The notes below the pieces were generated by a model that worked only from the letters and a program-made list of their open reading frames with translations, had not been told where the DNA came from and searched no databases. 64,000 nucleotides of DNA from Methylocystis sp. IM3 (GTDB lineage Bacteria > Pseudomonadota > Alphaproteobacteria > Rhizobiales > Beijerinckiaceae), in NCBI RefSeq assembly GCF_038070105.1, contig NZ_JBBPBZ010000002.1:3330501-3394500 (forward strand). The letters run 5' to 3'. The translations under genes and the position numbers were made by a program. Below, piece by piece: positions 36,816 through 45,763 of this stretch (position 1 is its first letter; each line of letters begins with the position of its first letter).

Positions 36816-38714
36816 TCAGCCGCCTCTGAATTCGCGCTCCGTCAACCAAACGCTCAACGCGCCGAGGCCGAACCGCTCGAGCAACTGCTCGTCGTCAACG
36901 CCCCCGGCAGACTCAACGAAACTTACCCACCTAGCCAAATTGTCCCGGCGAAGGTCACAGATTTGAGGATAAACGTCAACCATCATCTGAAACAGTGTAT
37001 GATGAAATTTCCAGCCTGGATTGCCGTTTATGCTCCTCCTCCACAGAACCTCCTCAGGAAGTATACTGTCCATGCTCCGCCGCAGGAGGCGCTTGTACCA
37101 CTCGGCGTATAGTTTTGATTCAACCGGCATTCTCACTGCAAATTCGATCATTCTGCGGTCGGAAAACGGACTGCGGGGCTCCACCCCTTTCGAGAACGCG
37201 ATTTCCCCGTAGACCTCATGCGCAAAGGACAGAAGGCCGGAAGTGAAGTATCGCGCGTGGTGCGCCTGATCGCCCCGGTTCCGCGCCTTCGCCGCAGCCT
37301 CGCGGCGCAGTGCGTATTTCGTCGCCAGCGCGCCTCTCGTGACCTCTGTATAGGAGCAAGCGGCGCCGCCCCGCAGCAGGGCGCGCTGATCTCGCGATTC
37401 CCGATAGAAGTTTCGAATAGATTCAGGGGTCAGGGCGGCCAGTCCCTGACGCGCCGCTTGCCGGAGGGCCGACACCCCGCCGACCCCATGCCGGACGTGG
37501 GCGCGAAAGATGGCCGGGAGAGACCCAAACGATCTCTCCTGAAGGACGGCGTTCAGGCTTCCCTCATAGCCGTAAAACAGCAGATCGCCCGCCATGCCGT
37601 CTAAAGCGACCCTGCAGCCCTTGGCGCTCGCCGCTCCGTAGATCAAATGCGCCACCAATCCATGAGTGAGCGCGAAGGGCTCATCCGCCGCGCAGCCGGC
37701 GGCCAGAAACGCGCGGCACGTCTCGCCTGACAGGCTGGAAGTCAGAATCTCCGCGTCTATCCAGTCGTCCCTCTCGATGACGCTTCTTATGCAGGGCCAG
37801 TCCAGACAGTTTTCCCGATCGTCGCGGATGAGGGAGAATGTTCGCAGAGGCTCGCTGAGACGCCCTCTGAATTCCTTGCTGATGAGGCAGACAATCGATG
37901 TGGAGTCGAGTCCGCCGCTCAGCGCCGCGCCGATGGGCCCTATGCTTCTCAAGCGGCATTTCACGGCCACGCGGAGCTGTTCGAGAAATGCTTCCGCGCA
38001 TTCGTCGAGCGACGCAAAGGAGACCGCCGGGAGGTTGCCGGGATCCCAGTACCGCCAGCTTACCGCGCCTTCCGCGGCGACCTTGATCGCGTGTCCGGCC
38101 GGCAGCCGCTTGATATTGCGATAGAAGGTTCCGATTTCGTCGTCCCGATCGAACTCGGGCGCGATGAAATCGACGACCCGCGAGTCATTCAGCCGGGCGT
38201 CGATGCGCCCAAGCGCCAACAGGCCCTTGATCTCCGACGCGAAAGCAAACCAGCGCGCGCCCTCATGATAATAAAAGTGCCGCGCGCCCGCCGCGTCCCG
38301 CGCGCCGAACAAATGCCTTCGCCGCGAATCCCAGACGAAAAAGACGAACTCGCCGATAATCCAGTGAGGGCATTCCTCGCCCCATGTCTCGTAAGCCCGC
38401 AATACCAGCTCTGCATCCGTATCGCCGCGCAACACGACGCCCCGCCACATGAGCTCCCGCGTCAGATCCTCACGATTATCGACACGGCCGTCCATGACCA
38501 GGACGAGGCTTTCATCTTCATTCGTCAGCGGCTGCGATTCGTGAAGAGACTCGGGCGTCGTCCGCAGCATGCAGTGCCCGAGACCAACCGATCCCTCGAC
38601 GCGCTGCGCGCATCCATCGGGCCCACGCAGGGCCATCGCAGTCGTCATCTTTTCGACCGCCGCCGCCTCGACGGGAGCGCCGTCGAATTGCACGACGCCA
38701 GCTATGGCGCTCAT
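36816..38714 (-). CDS. Lasso cyclase (asparagine synthetase B-like)
   Basis: A 632-residue two-domain protein. The N-terminal glutaminase-like domain starts MSAIAGVVQFDG, with Ser in place of the catalytic Cys2, so it cannot release ammonia from glutamine. The C-terminal synthetase domain keeps the ATP pyrophosphatase loop GAALSGGLDSTS at residues 262-273. In lasso systems this enzyme adenylates the core Asp/Glu side chain and the N-terminal amine closes the ring. ATG 38714 gives the family N-terminus; its start is 13 bases from the B2 stop. Confidence 0.93.
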   Translation of the reverse strand: MSAIAGVVQFDGAPVEAAAVEKMTTAMALRGPDGCAQRVEGSVGLGHCMLRTTPESLHESQPLTNEDESLVLVMDGRVDNREDLTRELMWRGVVLRGDTDAELVLRAYETWGEECPHWIIGEFVFFVWDSRRRHLFGARDAAGARHFYYHEGARWFAFASEIKGLLALGRIDARLNDSRVVDFIAPEFDRDDEIGTFYRNIKRLPAGHAIKVAAEGAVSWRYWDPGNLPAVSFASLDECAEAFLEQLRVAVKCRLRSIGPIGAALSGGLDSTSIVCLISKEFRGRLSEPLRTFSLIRDDRENCLDWPCIRSVIERDDWIDAEILTSSLSGETCRAFLAAGCAADEPFALTHGLVAHLIYGAASAKGCRVALDGMAGDLLFYGYEGSLNAVLQERSFGSLPAIFRAHVRHGVGGVSALRQAARQGLAALTPESIRNFYRESRDQRALLRGGAACSYTEVTRGALATKYALRREAAAKARNRGDQAHHARYFTSGLLSFAHEVYGEIAFSKGVEPRSPFSDRRMIEFAVRMPVESKLYAEWYKRLLRRSMDSILPEEVLWRRSINGNPGWKFHHTLFQMMVDVYPQICDLRRDNLARWVSFVESAGGVDDEQLLERFGLGALSVWLTEREFRGG

Positions 38715-38727
38715 TGCCGAAACGACC

Positions 38728-39162
38728 TCACGTGAAAGATTTTTCGAAAACAGCGTAATGCTTGCCGACATCCGCCGCATCGTTCACGGGGACGCCCGCG
38801 ACTTCGATCCAGGCGTGGCCCATGAGGCGGCCGGGGGCCAATCGCGTGCCGATCCGCAACTCGCACATGACGCCGAGACGGCGCAACAGCCAGGCCAGAT
38901 ACAAGGATCGGATCAGGCAATTGTCGGATCCGAAAAGGTGGAAAGCCGCCGTGTTGACGAGACGGGCGATCTTCACGACGTCGTCATGGGAAACCGGCGC
39001 CAGCCCAGGCGAAGGGGCCCCGATGAACCAGCGCATGAAGCTCTTGAATCCAAGAACCTGCAACGCCAGCCAGAAAATCGGCATCAAGACGAACGCCATC
39101 CCCAGGATCCGCCTCTCACGTCCCGAGAGAGAAAAAAATTTTGCGTATCTTGTTGCTGGCAC
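38728..39162 (-). CDS. Lasso peptide B2 leader peptidase (transglutaminase-like)
   Basis: A 144-residue cysteine protease-like protein. A hydrophobic helix (MAFVLMPIFWLALQVLGF) precedes the catalytic domain with Cys82 (SDNCLIRSLYLAWLLRRLG), His116 (MGHAWIEV) and Asp128 (VPVNDAAD), the Cys-His-Asp triad of the B2 family. It removes the precursor leader in an ATP-assisted step with B1. It is first in the operon. The start is GTG 39162 by comparison with family N-termini; the ribosome binding site is weak. Confidence 0.92.
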   Translation of the reverse strand: MPATRYAKFFSLSGRERRILGMAFVLMPIFWLALQVLGFKSFMRWFIGAPSPGLAPVSHDDVVKIARLVNTAAFHLFGSDNCLIRSLYLAWLLRRLGVMCELRIGTRLAPGRLMGHAWIEVAGVPVNDAADVGKHYAVFEKSFT

Positions 39163-39256
39163 GACAACATCCCAAGCTGAAACTGCCTGCCGCCGCGTCC
39201 GTTTTCAGCTGCGAAGAAAATAGATGCGCGGCGGAATGATCGCCTGTTTGCCAATT

Positions 39257-39285
39257 TATATGGCAGCCGCGCGGCAAAGTCTCAA
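39257..39285 (-). promoter_or_regulatory. Candidate promoter of the lasso operon
   Basis: On the minus strand TTGAGA (39285-39280), 17 bases of spacer, then CATATA (39262-39257) in a locally A/T-rich patch (TATAAATT). The predicted start near 39250 leaves a leader of almost 90 bases before the B2 gene. Confidence 0.45.
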
Positions 39286-39449
39286 CCTATGGGCGTGGAC
39301 ACTTGCCTGACGCCCCAAATACGCGCGTCACACATACGGAAAGCCCGCAGCGCCTCCGGCCGCCGCCCGCTCCCAATTTGGTCGCTTCGGCGATGACCGC
39401 GTCGCCACAATCCGCCGAGCGCAGAGGGCGCGATCGTTCGTGGAGTTCG

Positions 39450-39525
39450 TGGTGCCGCAAGAGGGATTCGAACCCCCGACCCCATCATTACGAATGATGT
39501 GCTCTACCAGCTGAGCTATTGCGGC
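39450..39525 (-). tRNA. tRNA-Thr (anticodon CGU)
   Basis: The minus strand folds as a complete cloverleaf of 76 bases with CCA encoded. The acceptor arm GCCGCAA pairs with TTGCGGC, the D arm reads GCTCAGCTGGTAGAGC, the anticodon arm CATCA-TTCGTAA-TGATG gives anticodon CGT (reads ACG), and the T arm is GGGGG-TTCGAAT-CCC type. The lasso operon promoter lies about 170 bases downstream of its 3' end; tRNA-flanked positions are common insertion points for acquired clusters, but no integrase is visible. Confidence 0.95.
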
Positions 39526-39634
39526 ATGCGCGACGTTCAGTCGCGCGGCTTTCTCTTATCGGCGCCCGCGACGTTTTTCAAGCGGCCGGGTGGCAGGATT
39601 TTCGATTTCCTTCTCGATTTCCCCACCGACCGGA

Positions 39635-39982
39635 TCAGCGCTTGCCGCCCTTCGCATTCGCATCGGCGGGCAGTTGGGCAAGGGCCTGCTGGCGGAGTTT
39701 CTCGACTTCGAGCCTCGTCTTCTTGGCTTCGGCGCGCGCCACCTTGGCGGCGCGGCGGACCGACATATGACCGAGCCACGACGTTACGCCGCCCGCGAGA
39801 ACCCCGATCGCCATGGCGGCGAGCACCACCATGAACATCGGCGCCTCGATCGAGGGCGCGGCGGCGTCGCCCCCCGCGAATGGATCGAGCCCGATCTTCA
39901 CAGGCGCGCGATTGGCCATGGAAAAAAACAGGAGGATCAACGCTAGCGGAACAAAAATGATGATGCGCAGTAAGGCCTTCAT
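39635..39982 (-). CDS. LapA-domain membrane protein (DUF1049)
   Basis: A 115-residue protein with two membrane helices, RIIIFVPLALILLFFSMANRAPVKIGLDPF and MFMVVLAAMAIGVLAGGVTSWLGHM, then a basic coiled-coil (RRAAKVARAEAKKTRLEVEKLRQQALAQL). This is the LapA/YciS pattern, an inner-membrane partner in lipopolysaccharide assembly control in enterobacteria. It is the next gene after ihfB in the same direction, an order common in alphaproteobacteria. Confidence 0.88.
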   Translation of the reverse strand: MKALLRIIIFVPLALILLFFSMANRAPVKIGLDPFAGGDAAAPSIEAPMFMVVLAAMAIGVLAGGVTSWLGHMSVRRAAKVARAEAKKTRLEVEKLRQQALAQLPADANAKGGKR

Positions 39983-40094
39983 GAGCTCTTCCCCGATGGC
40001 CGGCGAACGCGCCGGAATGTAACGACCGCGCGTTGGCCGCGAGAGCCCGGCGTCCCCTCATCCGCGCGCCCGTGCGGCGCGCGGCAAACCCGGC

Positions 40095-40385
40095 TCAGCC
40101 CTGGTAGTTTTCGTTCAGCCGCTCGCGCATTTCCTTGCCCGTCTTGAAGAAGGGCACGGATTTCTCCTGCACAGAGACCTGCGCGCCGGTGCGCGGATTG
40201 CGCCCCGTCCGGGCGTCCCGCTTCTTGACGGAAAAAGCGCCGAAACCGCGCAGCTCGACCCGATCGCCGCGCGCGAGCGCCGCCGTGATTTCATCGAGGA
40301 TTGTGCTGACAATCGTTTCGACGTCACGCTGGTAGAGATGGCTGTTGCGACGCGCGATGCGCTGTATAAGTTCCGACTTGATCAT
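40095..40385 (-). CDS. ihfB: Integration host factor subunit beta
   Basis: A 96-residue DNA-bending protein. [91 protein letters not shown] has all IHF/HU features, including the intercalating Pro in RNPRTG and the beta-type N-terminus MIKSELI. It pairs with IHF alpha to bend DNA by a very large angle at promoters and recombination sites. Confidence 0.97.
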   Translation of the reverse strand: MIKSELIQRIARRNSHLYQRDVETIVSTILDEITAALARGDRVELRGFGAFSVKKRDARTGRNPRTGAQVSVQEKSVPFFKTGKEMRERLNENYQG

Positions 40386-40430
40386 CCCCGGCCCATCTAT
40401 CTAGTTGCAGCAAAACGTCTTGCGCCCGAT

Positions 40431-41402
40431 TCAACGCGCGTCGAAACCCTGCCAAATCGCCAATAGACCGTCAAGACTGCCGCGCCTTTCCGCCGTCACG
40501 GCCTGGTCGAGAGCGGCGGCAAGCGTGTCGAGCCCGAAGACCTTCGCTGCGGTCGCCGCACTCTCAACCAGGCCGAGGCGCTCCATGCTCGCCTGCTTCT
40601 TCCAGTCACGCACGGGCAGCCCCTTGGCGACGCCCTTGTTGGCCTCGAGCCAGGCGATCGCCTCGCGCTCCCCGCCCAGCACGTCGACGAGTTTCAGGGG
40701 CAGGCCTTGCCGCGCGGTGAAGACGCGGCCATCCGCGACCCTGGCGAGGCCCGCGTCGTCGAGACGCCGCCGCTCCTTCACCAAGTCCTTGAACCAGGTG
40801 TAGGAATCGGCGACGAGGCTCGCAATCGCCGCCCGAGCGACTTCGCTCGTCGGCTCGAAACCATTGGGAGAGGCCTTGAGCGGGGTGGATTTCACCTCCT
40901 CGACCTTCACGCCCACCGTATCGAGCAGCTTGTAGAAATTGGGAAACTGGAACAGCACGCCGATCGACCCGACCAGCGAATTCTCCTGCGCGACGATCGT
41001 GTCGGCCGCCATGGCGGCGATATAGGCGCCCGAGGCCGCCAGCGCGCCCACGACCGCAACGACCGGCTTTTTCTCATTGAGCCGCCGCAACTCGCCATAG
41101 AGTTTCTCTGCCCCGGTCGTCGTGCCGCCGGGGCTGTCGATCGCGACGATTACAGCCTTGGCCTGGCTCGATTCGCCGATCTTCTTGACCAGCTCGATCG
41201 TGTCCTTGTCGCCGAGAATCATCCCCTGGAGGGACAGGCGGGCGATATGGGGCGTTAGCTTGTCGGCGGAATCCGCGCCCGTAAGCCGCGAGACGAGGAC
41301 GACTAGGGCGAAACCCGCCGCGGCGATGGCGGCCATGCGCCACCAGCTGAGCTTGCGCCGCAGGCGGCGGCGGTCGATCAGATAATCCGTAGGCGCCGTC
41401 AT
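40431..41402 (-). CDS. sppA: Signal peptide peptidase SppA (short form)
   Basis: A 323-residue inner-membrane serine protease that degrades released signal peptides. An N-terminal membrane helix (WWRMAAIAAAGFALVVLVSRL) precedes the S49 domain: VIVAIDSPGGTTTGAEKLYGEL, VVAVVGALAASGAYIAAMAADTIVAQENSLVGSIGVLFQFPN, with the nucleophile Ser in AASGAY. It is the single-domain form rather than the 67-kDa E. coli form. ATG 41402 (MTAPTDYLIDRRRLRRKL) is the natural start; an upstream extension lacks similarity. Confidence 0.94.
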   Translation of the reverse strand: MTAPTDYLIDRRRLRRKLSWWRMAAIAAAGFALVVLVSRLTGADSADKLTPHIARLSLQGMILGDKDTIELVKKIGESSQAKAVIVAIDSPGGTTTGAEKLYGELRRLNEKKPVVAVVGALAASGAYIAAMAADTIVAQENSLVGSIGVLFQFPNFYKLLDTVGVKVEEVKSTPLKASPNGFEPTSEVARAAIASLVADSYTWFKDLVKERRRLDDAGLARVADGRVFTARQGLPLKLVDVLGGEREAIAWLEANKGVAKGLPVRDWKKQASMERLGLVESAATAAKVFGLDTLAAALDQAVTAERRGSLDGLLAIWQGFDAR

Positions 41403-41431
41403 TTTCCTCTCTCTGTTCCAAAAGCGGCAGC

Positions 41432-41752
41432 TCAGTCGCGCCGCGTCGATTCGTCGAGCCATCGGACATAGGCCGAATCCGCTTCAGCCACGTCCACGCG
41501 AAGGATTTCCGGCGTCTCATAGCCGTGCAGGCGGCGGACAAGCGCCGACAGCGCCGGATAATCTTCGACCCGGTGCTTCATCTGCAGCAGGAATTCCTCC
41601 CCCTCGCAGAGCTCGTCCCGCCAGCGGTAGTGGCTGGTGATGCGCGAAATCTGCACGCAGGCCGCAAGCCGCGCTTCGAGGACCGCGCGGGCGATGGCCC
41701 GCGCCTTCTCGTCGGAATCGACCGTCGTGACAAGGATCGCGACGCCACACAC
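41432..41752 (-). CDS. cutA: Divalent-cation tolerance protein CutA
   Basis: A 106-residue ferredoxin-like trimeric protein: ILVTTVDSDEKARAIARAVLEARLAACVQISRITSHYRWRDELCEGEEFLLQMKHRVEDYPALSALVRRLHGYETPEILRVDV. The E-F-LLQMK and YETPEI motifs are diagnostic. The function in metal tolerance is known only loosely. It starts with GTG directly after the protease stop, one base from it, so coupling with the Do-type protease gene is likely. Confidence 0.95.
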   Translation of the reverse strand: MCGVAILVTTVDSDEKARAIARAVLEARLAACVQISRITSHYRWRDELCEGEEFLLQMKHRVEDYPALSALVRRLHGYETPEILRVDVAEADSAYVRWLDESTRRD

Positions 41753-41753
41753 G

Positions 41754-43196
41754 TCAGCCGCCGACGACTGTCGTGAAAACCTGCCCGCCGCGGGCGATGG
41801 TGATCTTCCAGTAATAGGCGCGCGACGCCGCCGCCCGATCCAGATCGCGCGTCGTCTCGACTTTCTGGTCGTTGACGGCGAGCACTACGTCACCGCGCTG
41901 CAGGTTGAGCTGCTGCGCGGCGGAGCCGTCCTCGATTTCCGAGACGACGACGCCATTGGTCGCGCCCTGCACCGACATTTCCTCGACGACGGCCGGCGAA
42001 ATATTGACGACGGTCGCGCCGGCGAAGGGCGACGGGCCCTTGAGCTTAACGGCGTCGCGCGGGGGCGTTTCCGGCGCCGGAGCAAGGCGCATCGGCACGG
42101 CGATCTTCTTGCCGCCGCGCAGCACGCCGAGCGTCGCCTGCCCGCCCAGCGGCTTGGTGCCGAGACGATAGCCGACGGCCTCGGGATCGTCCGTCGCCTG
42201 CCCGTCGACCGAAACGATCACGTCGCCGCGCTTCAGTCCCGATTCGGCGCCCGGCCCCTTGGGATCGACGTCCGCAAGCAGCGCGCCTGTCGGCCGCTCG
42301 AGGCCGAGGCCCTCGGCAATCTCCTGCGACATGGTCTGGAGCGTGGCGCCGAGCCAGGGGCGCCGCACCAGCTTGCCGCCGCCCTTGGCCGCCGCCAGAA
42401 CGCTCTTGACCATATTGACCGGAATGGCGAAGCCGATGCCGACCGACCCGCCGGATTTGGAGAAAATCGCCGAATTGATGCCGACGAGACGCGCATTCAT
42501 GTCGACCAGCGGCCCGCCGGAATTGCCGGGATTGATGGCCGCGTCGGTCTGGATGAAGAAGCCGTAGTCGGAAATGCCGACATGGGTGCGCGCCAGCGCC
42601 GAAACGATGCCCTGCGTCACCGTCTGGCCGACGCCGAAAGGATTGCCGATCGCGAGCGTCAGATCGCCGACCTCGAGCGCGTCCGAATCGCCGAGCTCCA
42701 TGGTGGGGAAATTCGTTCCCTCGGTCAGCTTGAGCACGGCGAGGTCGGTCCGCGGATCGCGCAGCAGGATCTTGGCGGGGATTTCCCGCTTGTCGGCGAG
42801 CGCGACCTTCACGTCCGTCATGCCCTCGATCACATGGTTGTTGGTGACCACCAGGCCGGACGGGTCCACGATGACGCCGGAGCCCAGCGACTGGGCCGTG
42901 GGGGAGCGTCCCGGCATCCCGCCGCCTTCGCCGAAGAAGCGGCGGAAGATCGGGTCGTCGAGGAGCGGGTTCGCGGGCATGCGCTCGACGCGCGAGGCGA
43001 AGACGTTGACGACCGCCGGCTGGGCTTTCTTCACGACAGGCGCAAAGGAGACGGCGATCTCGGCGCGACTCTTCGGGACGGCGGGGGACTCGGAGGGAGA
43101 CGCCTGCGTCTGTTGCGCGGCGAGGGGAATAGGCGCGAGGGAGACGGCGGCGAAGGCAATGGCTACGAAGGCGCTATTCCGAGGGATCAAAGGCAT
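41754..43196 (-). CDS. Periplasmic serine endoprotease, DegP/DegQ (Do) family
   Basis: A 480-residue protein-quality-control protease. The signal peptide is SAFVAIAFAAVSLAPIPLAAQ. The trypsin-like domain has the triad His in VTNNHVIEG, Asp in PRTDLAVLKL and Ser in NPGNSGGPLVD. Two PDZ domains follow (RPWLGATLQTMSQEIAEGLGL... and a shorter C-terminal one with SEIEDGSAAQQLNLQRGDVVLAVN). GGAG six bases upstream marks ATG 43196. It degrades or holds misfolded envelope proteins. Confidence 0.95.
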   Translation of the reverse strand: MPLIPRNSAFVAIAFAAVSLAPIPLAAQQTQASPSESPAVPKSRAEIAVSFAPVVKKAQPAVVNVFASRVERMPANPLLDDPIFRRFFGEGGGMPGRSPTAQSLGSGVIVDPSGLVVTNNHVIEGMTDVKVALADKREIPAKILLRDPRTDLAVLKLTEGTNFPTMELGDSDALEVGDLTLAIGNPFGVGQTVTQGIVSALARTHVGISDYGFFIQTDAAINPGNSGGPLVDMNARLVGINSAIFSKSGGSVGIGFAIPVNMVKSVLAAAKGGGKLVRRPWLGATLQTMSQEIAEGLGLERPTGALLADVDPKGPGAESGLKRGDVIVSVDGQATDDPEAVGYRLGTKPLGGQATLGVLRGGKKIAVPMRLAPAPETPPRDAVKLKGPSPFAGATVVNISPAVVEEMSVQGATNGVVVSEIEDGSAAQQLNLQRGDVVLAVNDQKVETTRDLDRAAASRAYYWKITIARGGQVFTTVVGG

Positions 43197-43271
43197 AAGC
43201 CGCTCCAAGATGAGTCGCGTGCTGGCGAATATAGGGATGAAATCCGGGCGGCGCGAGACTGAGCCGGGGCC

Positions 43272-43553
43272 TCAGCGCAACGCCTGCCCGATCGGGGCTC
43301 CCAGCGCGCCATAGGCGAGCGCCGCCGTCGTCTTATGGGCGGCGATGCAGCCGGACGCGCCCGCCCTCGGTCCCGCGAAATGGGCGAGGAGCGAAAGACC
43401 CGGAGCAAGCAACAGGAACGCGAAGCGCACCCATCCGCCTCCAATACTGGCGTAAAAGAAAAGGGCGGCCGCCAAGCGCGCCGCCCCTTCTGATCTCAGC
43501 AAAAGCTTCGGAGCGCCGGAGACAAAGCCTGACGCCGAGCTGTCTGCTTGCAT
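43272..43553 (-). CDS. Shortened DUF4260-family membrane protein
   Basis: A 93-residue protein: LLLRSEGAARLAAALFFYASIGGGWVRFAFLLLAPGLSLLAHFAGPRAGASGCIAAHKTTAALAYGALG. The LxxEG...FFYA..GGGW..FA.LFLAPDLS...Y.AGPR core is that of DUF4260, a small membrane family. The usual C-terminal part with a GYGLKYPxxF-like motif is missing; the frame stops after APIGQALR and no continuation is found in the next 60 bases. Possibly a decaying gene. It starts seven bases from the rplQ stop. Confidence 0.7.
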   Translation of the reverse strand: MQADSSASGFVSGAPKLLLRSEGAARLAAALFFYASIGGGWVRFAFLLLAPGLSLLAHFAGPRAGASGCIAAHKTTAALAYGALGAPIGQALR

Positions 43554-43559
43554 GATTGA

Positions 43560-43976
43560 TTACGCCTCGGCTTCCTCGGCGCCGAGCACGGGGCCCGAAT
43601 CCTGGCCGCGCGCGTCGACGTCGCGATCCACGAATTCAATGACCGCGAGCGGCGCATTGTCTCCGTAACGGAAACCGGCCTTCAGCACGCGGGTGTAGCC
43701 GCCGTTGCGGTCCTTGTAGCGCGGGCCGAGCACGTCGAAGAGCTTGCCGACGAGCTTGACGTCCTTGATCTGGGCGATGGCCTGACGGCGGGCGTGGAGA
43801 TCGCCGCGCTTGCCGAGCGTCACCAGCTTCTCGACGACAGGACGCAGATCCTTGGCCTTCGGCAGGGTCGTGACGATCTGCTCGTGCTTGATCAGCGCCT
43901 GCGCCATATTGGCGAACATGGCCTTGCGATGCTCATGGGTGCGGCCGAAACGGCGCTTCTTGTGACCGTGATACAT
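43560..43976 (-). CDS. rplQ: 50S ribosomal protein L17
   Basis: A 138-residue protein with the N-terminus [58 protein letters not shown], universal for L17, and a short acidic tail ([11 protein letters not shown]) typical of alphaproteobacteria. It lies near the peptide exit tunnel on the large subunit. It is the last gene of the alpha operon, after rpoA. Confidence 0.98.
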   Translation of the reverse strand: MYHGHKKRRFGRTHEHRKAMFANMAQALIKHEQIVTTLPKAKDLRPVVEKLVTLGKRGDLHARRQAIAQIKDVKLVGKLFDVLGPRYKDRNGGYTRVLKAGFRYGDNAPLAVIEFVDRDVDARGQDSGPVLGAEEAEA

Positions 43977-44035
43977 ATGGCTCTCCGTTGGTTATGCGGC
44001 CGCCGTGCCAAGGAACGGCCGTCTCCTTATTTCCC

Positions 44036-44073
44036 TCTCCCGCTTGCGGGAGAAGGCGGCCCCGCAAAGCGGG
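44036..44073. repeat. Palindromes in the rpoA-rplQ gap (REP-like)
   Basis: TCTCCCGC-TT-GCGGGAGA (44036-44053) and CCCGC-AAA-GCGGG (44061-44073) are two adjacent perfect inverted repeats. The first shares its CCCTCTCCC arm with the atpA-atpG palindrome, pointing to a dispersed intergenic repeat family. It may be a processing site between rpoA and rplQ. Confidence 0.65.
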
Positions 44074-44108
44074 ATCGGTGGGGCAAGAGGCGCAGCTGAC
44101 GCCCCGCC

Positions 44109-45128
44109 TCAGTAATGCTCCTCGAATCTCTTGGCGAGATCGTCGATGTTCTCCGGCGGCCAGCCCGGAACTTCCATGCCGAGGTGCAGACCCATCTGGG
44201 CGAGCACTTCCTTGATCTCGTTCAGGGACTTGCGTCCGAAGTTCGGCGTGCGCAGCATTTCCGCTTCCGACTTCTGGATCAGATCGCCGATATAGACGAT
44301 GTTGTCGTTCTTCAGGCAGTTCGCCGAACGCACCGACAACTCCAGCTCGTCCACCTTCTTGAGCAGCGCCGGGTTGAAGGCGAGCTGCGGGATGGACGGA
44401 GCGGCCTCCTCGCGGCGAGGCTCCTCGAAGTTGACGAAGACGTTGAGCTGATCCTGTAGGATACGCGCAGAAAAGGCGAGCGCGTCCTCGGGGGTGAGCG
44501 CCCCATTGGTCTCGATGGTCATGGTGAGCTTGTCATAGTCGAGCACCTGGCCTTCGCGGGTGTTTTCGACGCGGTAGCTGACCTTCTTGACCGGCGAATA
44601 GAGGCTGTCGACGGGGATGAGACCGATCGGCGCGTCCTCCGCGCGGTTGCGATCCGCCGGGACATAGCCCTTGCCTGTCGACACGGTGAATTCGATGCGG
44701 ATCTCGGCTCCATCGTCGAGCGTGCAGATCGCGAGGTCCGGATTGAGGATCTGAACGTCGCCGGTGGCCTGGATGTCGCCAGCGGTGACAACGCCGGGTC
44801 CGGTTTTCTTGAGGGTCAGGCGCTTCACGCCTTCGCCCTGATATTTGATGGCCACGTCCTTGATGTTGAGGACGATGTCGGTCACGTCCTCGCGCACGCC
44901 CGGAATGGACGAGAACTCATGCAGGACGCCGTCAATGTGAATGGAGGTGATCGCCGCGCCCTGCAGCGACGAAAGAAGAATGCGGCGCAGGGCGTTGCCG
45001 AGCGTCACGCCGAAGCCGCGCTCCAGCGGCTCGGCGACCGCGGTCGCCATGCGGCGCGGATCGTCGCCGGGGGCCACCTCGAGCTTGTTCGGCTTGATGA
45101 GTTCCTGCCAGTTCTTCTGGATGCTCAC
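44109..45128 (-). CDS. rpoA: RNA polymerase subunit alpha
   Basis: A 339-residue subunit. The N-terminal assembly domain ([81 protein letters not shown]) is joined by an acidic linker to the C-terminal domain ([57 protein letters not shown]), which contacts UP elements and activators. It sits between rpsK and rplQ in the conserved alpha operon. Confidence 0.99.
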   Translation of the reverse strand: MSIQKNWQELIKPNKLEVAPGDDPRRMATAVAEPLERGFGVTLGNALRRILLSSLQGAAITSIHIDGVLHEFSSIPGVREDVTDIVLNIKDVAIKYQGEGVKRLTLKKTGPGVVTAGDIQATGDVQILNPDLAICTLDDGAEIRIEFTVSTGKGYVPADRNRAEDAPIGLIPVDSLYSPVKKVSYRVENTREGQVLDYDKLTMTIETNGALTPEDALAFSARILQDQLNVFVNFEEPRREEAAPSIPQLAFNPALLKKVDELELSVRSANCLKNDNIVYIGDLIQKSEAEMLRTPNFGRKSLNEIKEVLAQMGLHLGMEVPGWPPENIDDLAKRFEEHY

Positions 45129-45228
45129 TGGGACGCCTTTCCTTGAAGCTTCTGAACGCGACCCGGCGGGGAGGTCGCCGGGTTCGCGCGCGAAATATGC
45201 TCGATGAAAGCGGGCTCCTGCCCTGGCG

Positions 45229-45618
45229 TCAGACGCGCCGGCGCTTGCGCGGGCGGCAGCCGTTGTGCGGGATCGGAGTCACGTCGCGGATCGAGGTGAC
45301 GGTGAAACCCGCCGCCTGCAGCGCCCGCAGGGCGGATTCGCGACCCGAGCCGGGACCCGAAACCTCGACCTCAAGCGTCCGGACGCCGTGTTCGCCCGCC
45401 TTGCGGGCGGCGTCCTCGGCCGCCATCTGCGCGGCGTAGGGCGTCGACTTGCGGGAGCCCTTGAAGCCCATCGAGCCAGCCGACGACCAGGACACAGTGT
45501 TGCCCTGCGCGTCGGTGATGGTGATCATGGTGTTGTTGAATGTCGAATTGACATGCGCAACGCCGGAAACAATGTTCTTGCGCTCGCGGCGACGAACGCG
45601 GGTAGTGTCCTTGGCCAT
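45229..45618 (-). CDS. rpsK: 30S ribosomal protein S11
   Basis: A 129-residue protein: [119 protein letters not shown]. The C-terminal [10 protein letters not shown] is invariant. It forms part of the 30S platform near the mRNA exit. It follows rpsM by 145 bases, a larger gap than usual. Confidence 0.99.
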   Translation of the reverse strand: MAKDTTRVRRRERKNIVSGVAHVNSTFNNTMITITDAQGNTVSWSSAGSMGFKGSRKSTPYAAQMAAEDAARKAGEHGVRTLEVEVSGPGSGRESALRALQAAGFTVTSIRDVTPIPHNGCRPRKRRRV

Positions 45619-45763
45619 GGTGTTCTTGTCCTTCGAACGCGCCCGTAACGCCAGGCGCTGGGGAGTTGAGGTCGTCTATTCTGTCGGCGCGGCAGGACTT
45701 ATCCCAACCACGCGACGGAGCGCGCCCCGGAACGAGTCCGGGGCGGATCGGCACAGCCGCCGA

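Noticed and set aside
36816..38714. Housekeeping asparagine synthetase
   Set aside because: The glutaminase Cys is replaced by Ser and the gene is flanked by a B2 protease and a lasso precursor.
39163..39449. A second lasso precursor upstream of the B2 gene
   Set aside because: I read the short frames on the minus strand here; none contains YxxPxL or a plausible core. The region holds a promoter candidate instead.
39450..39525. Genomic island attachment site at the tRNA-Thr gene
   Set aside because: No integrase gene and no direct repeat of the tRNA 3' end were seen at the other border of the cluster, so an island is only a possibility.
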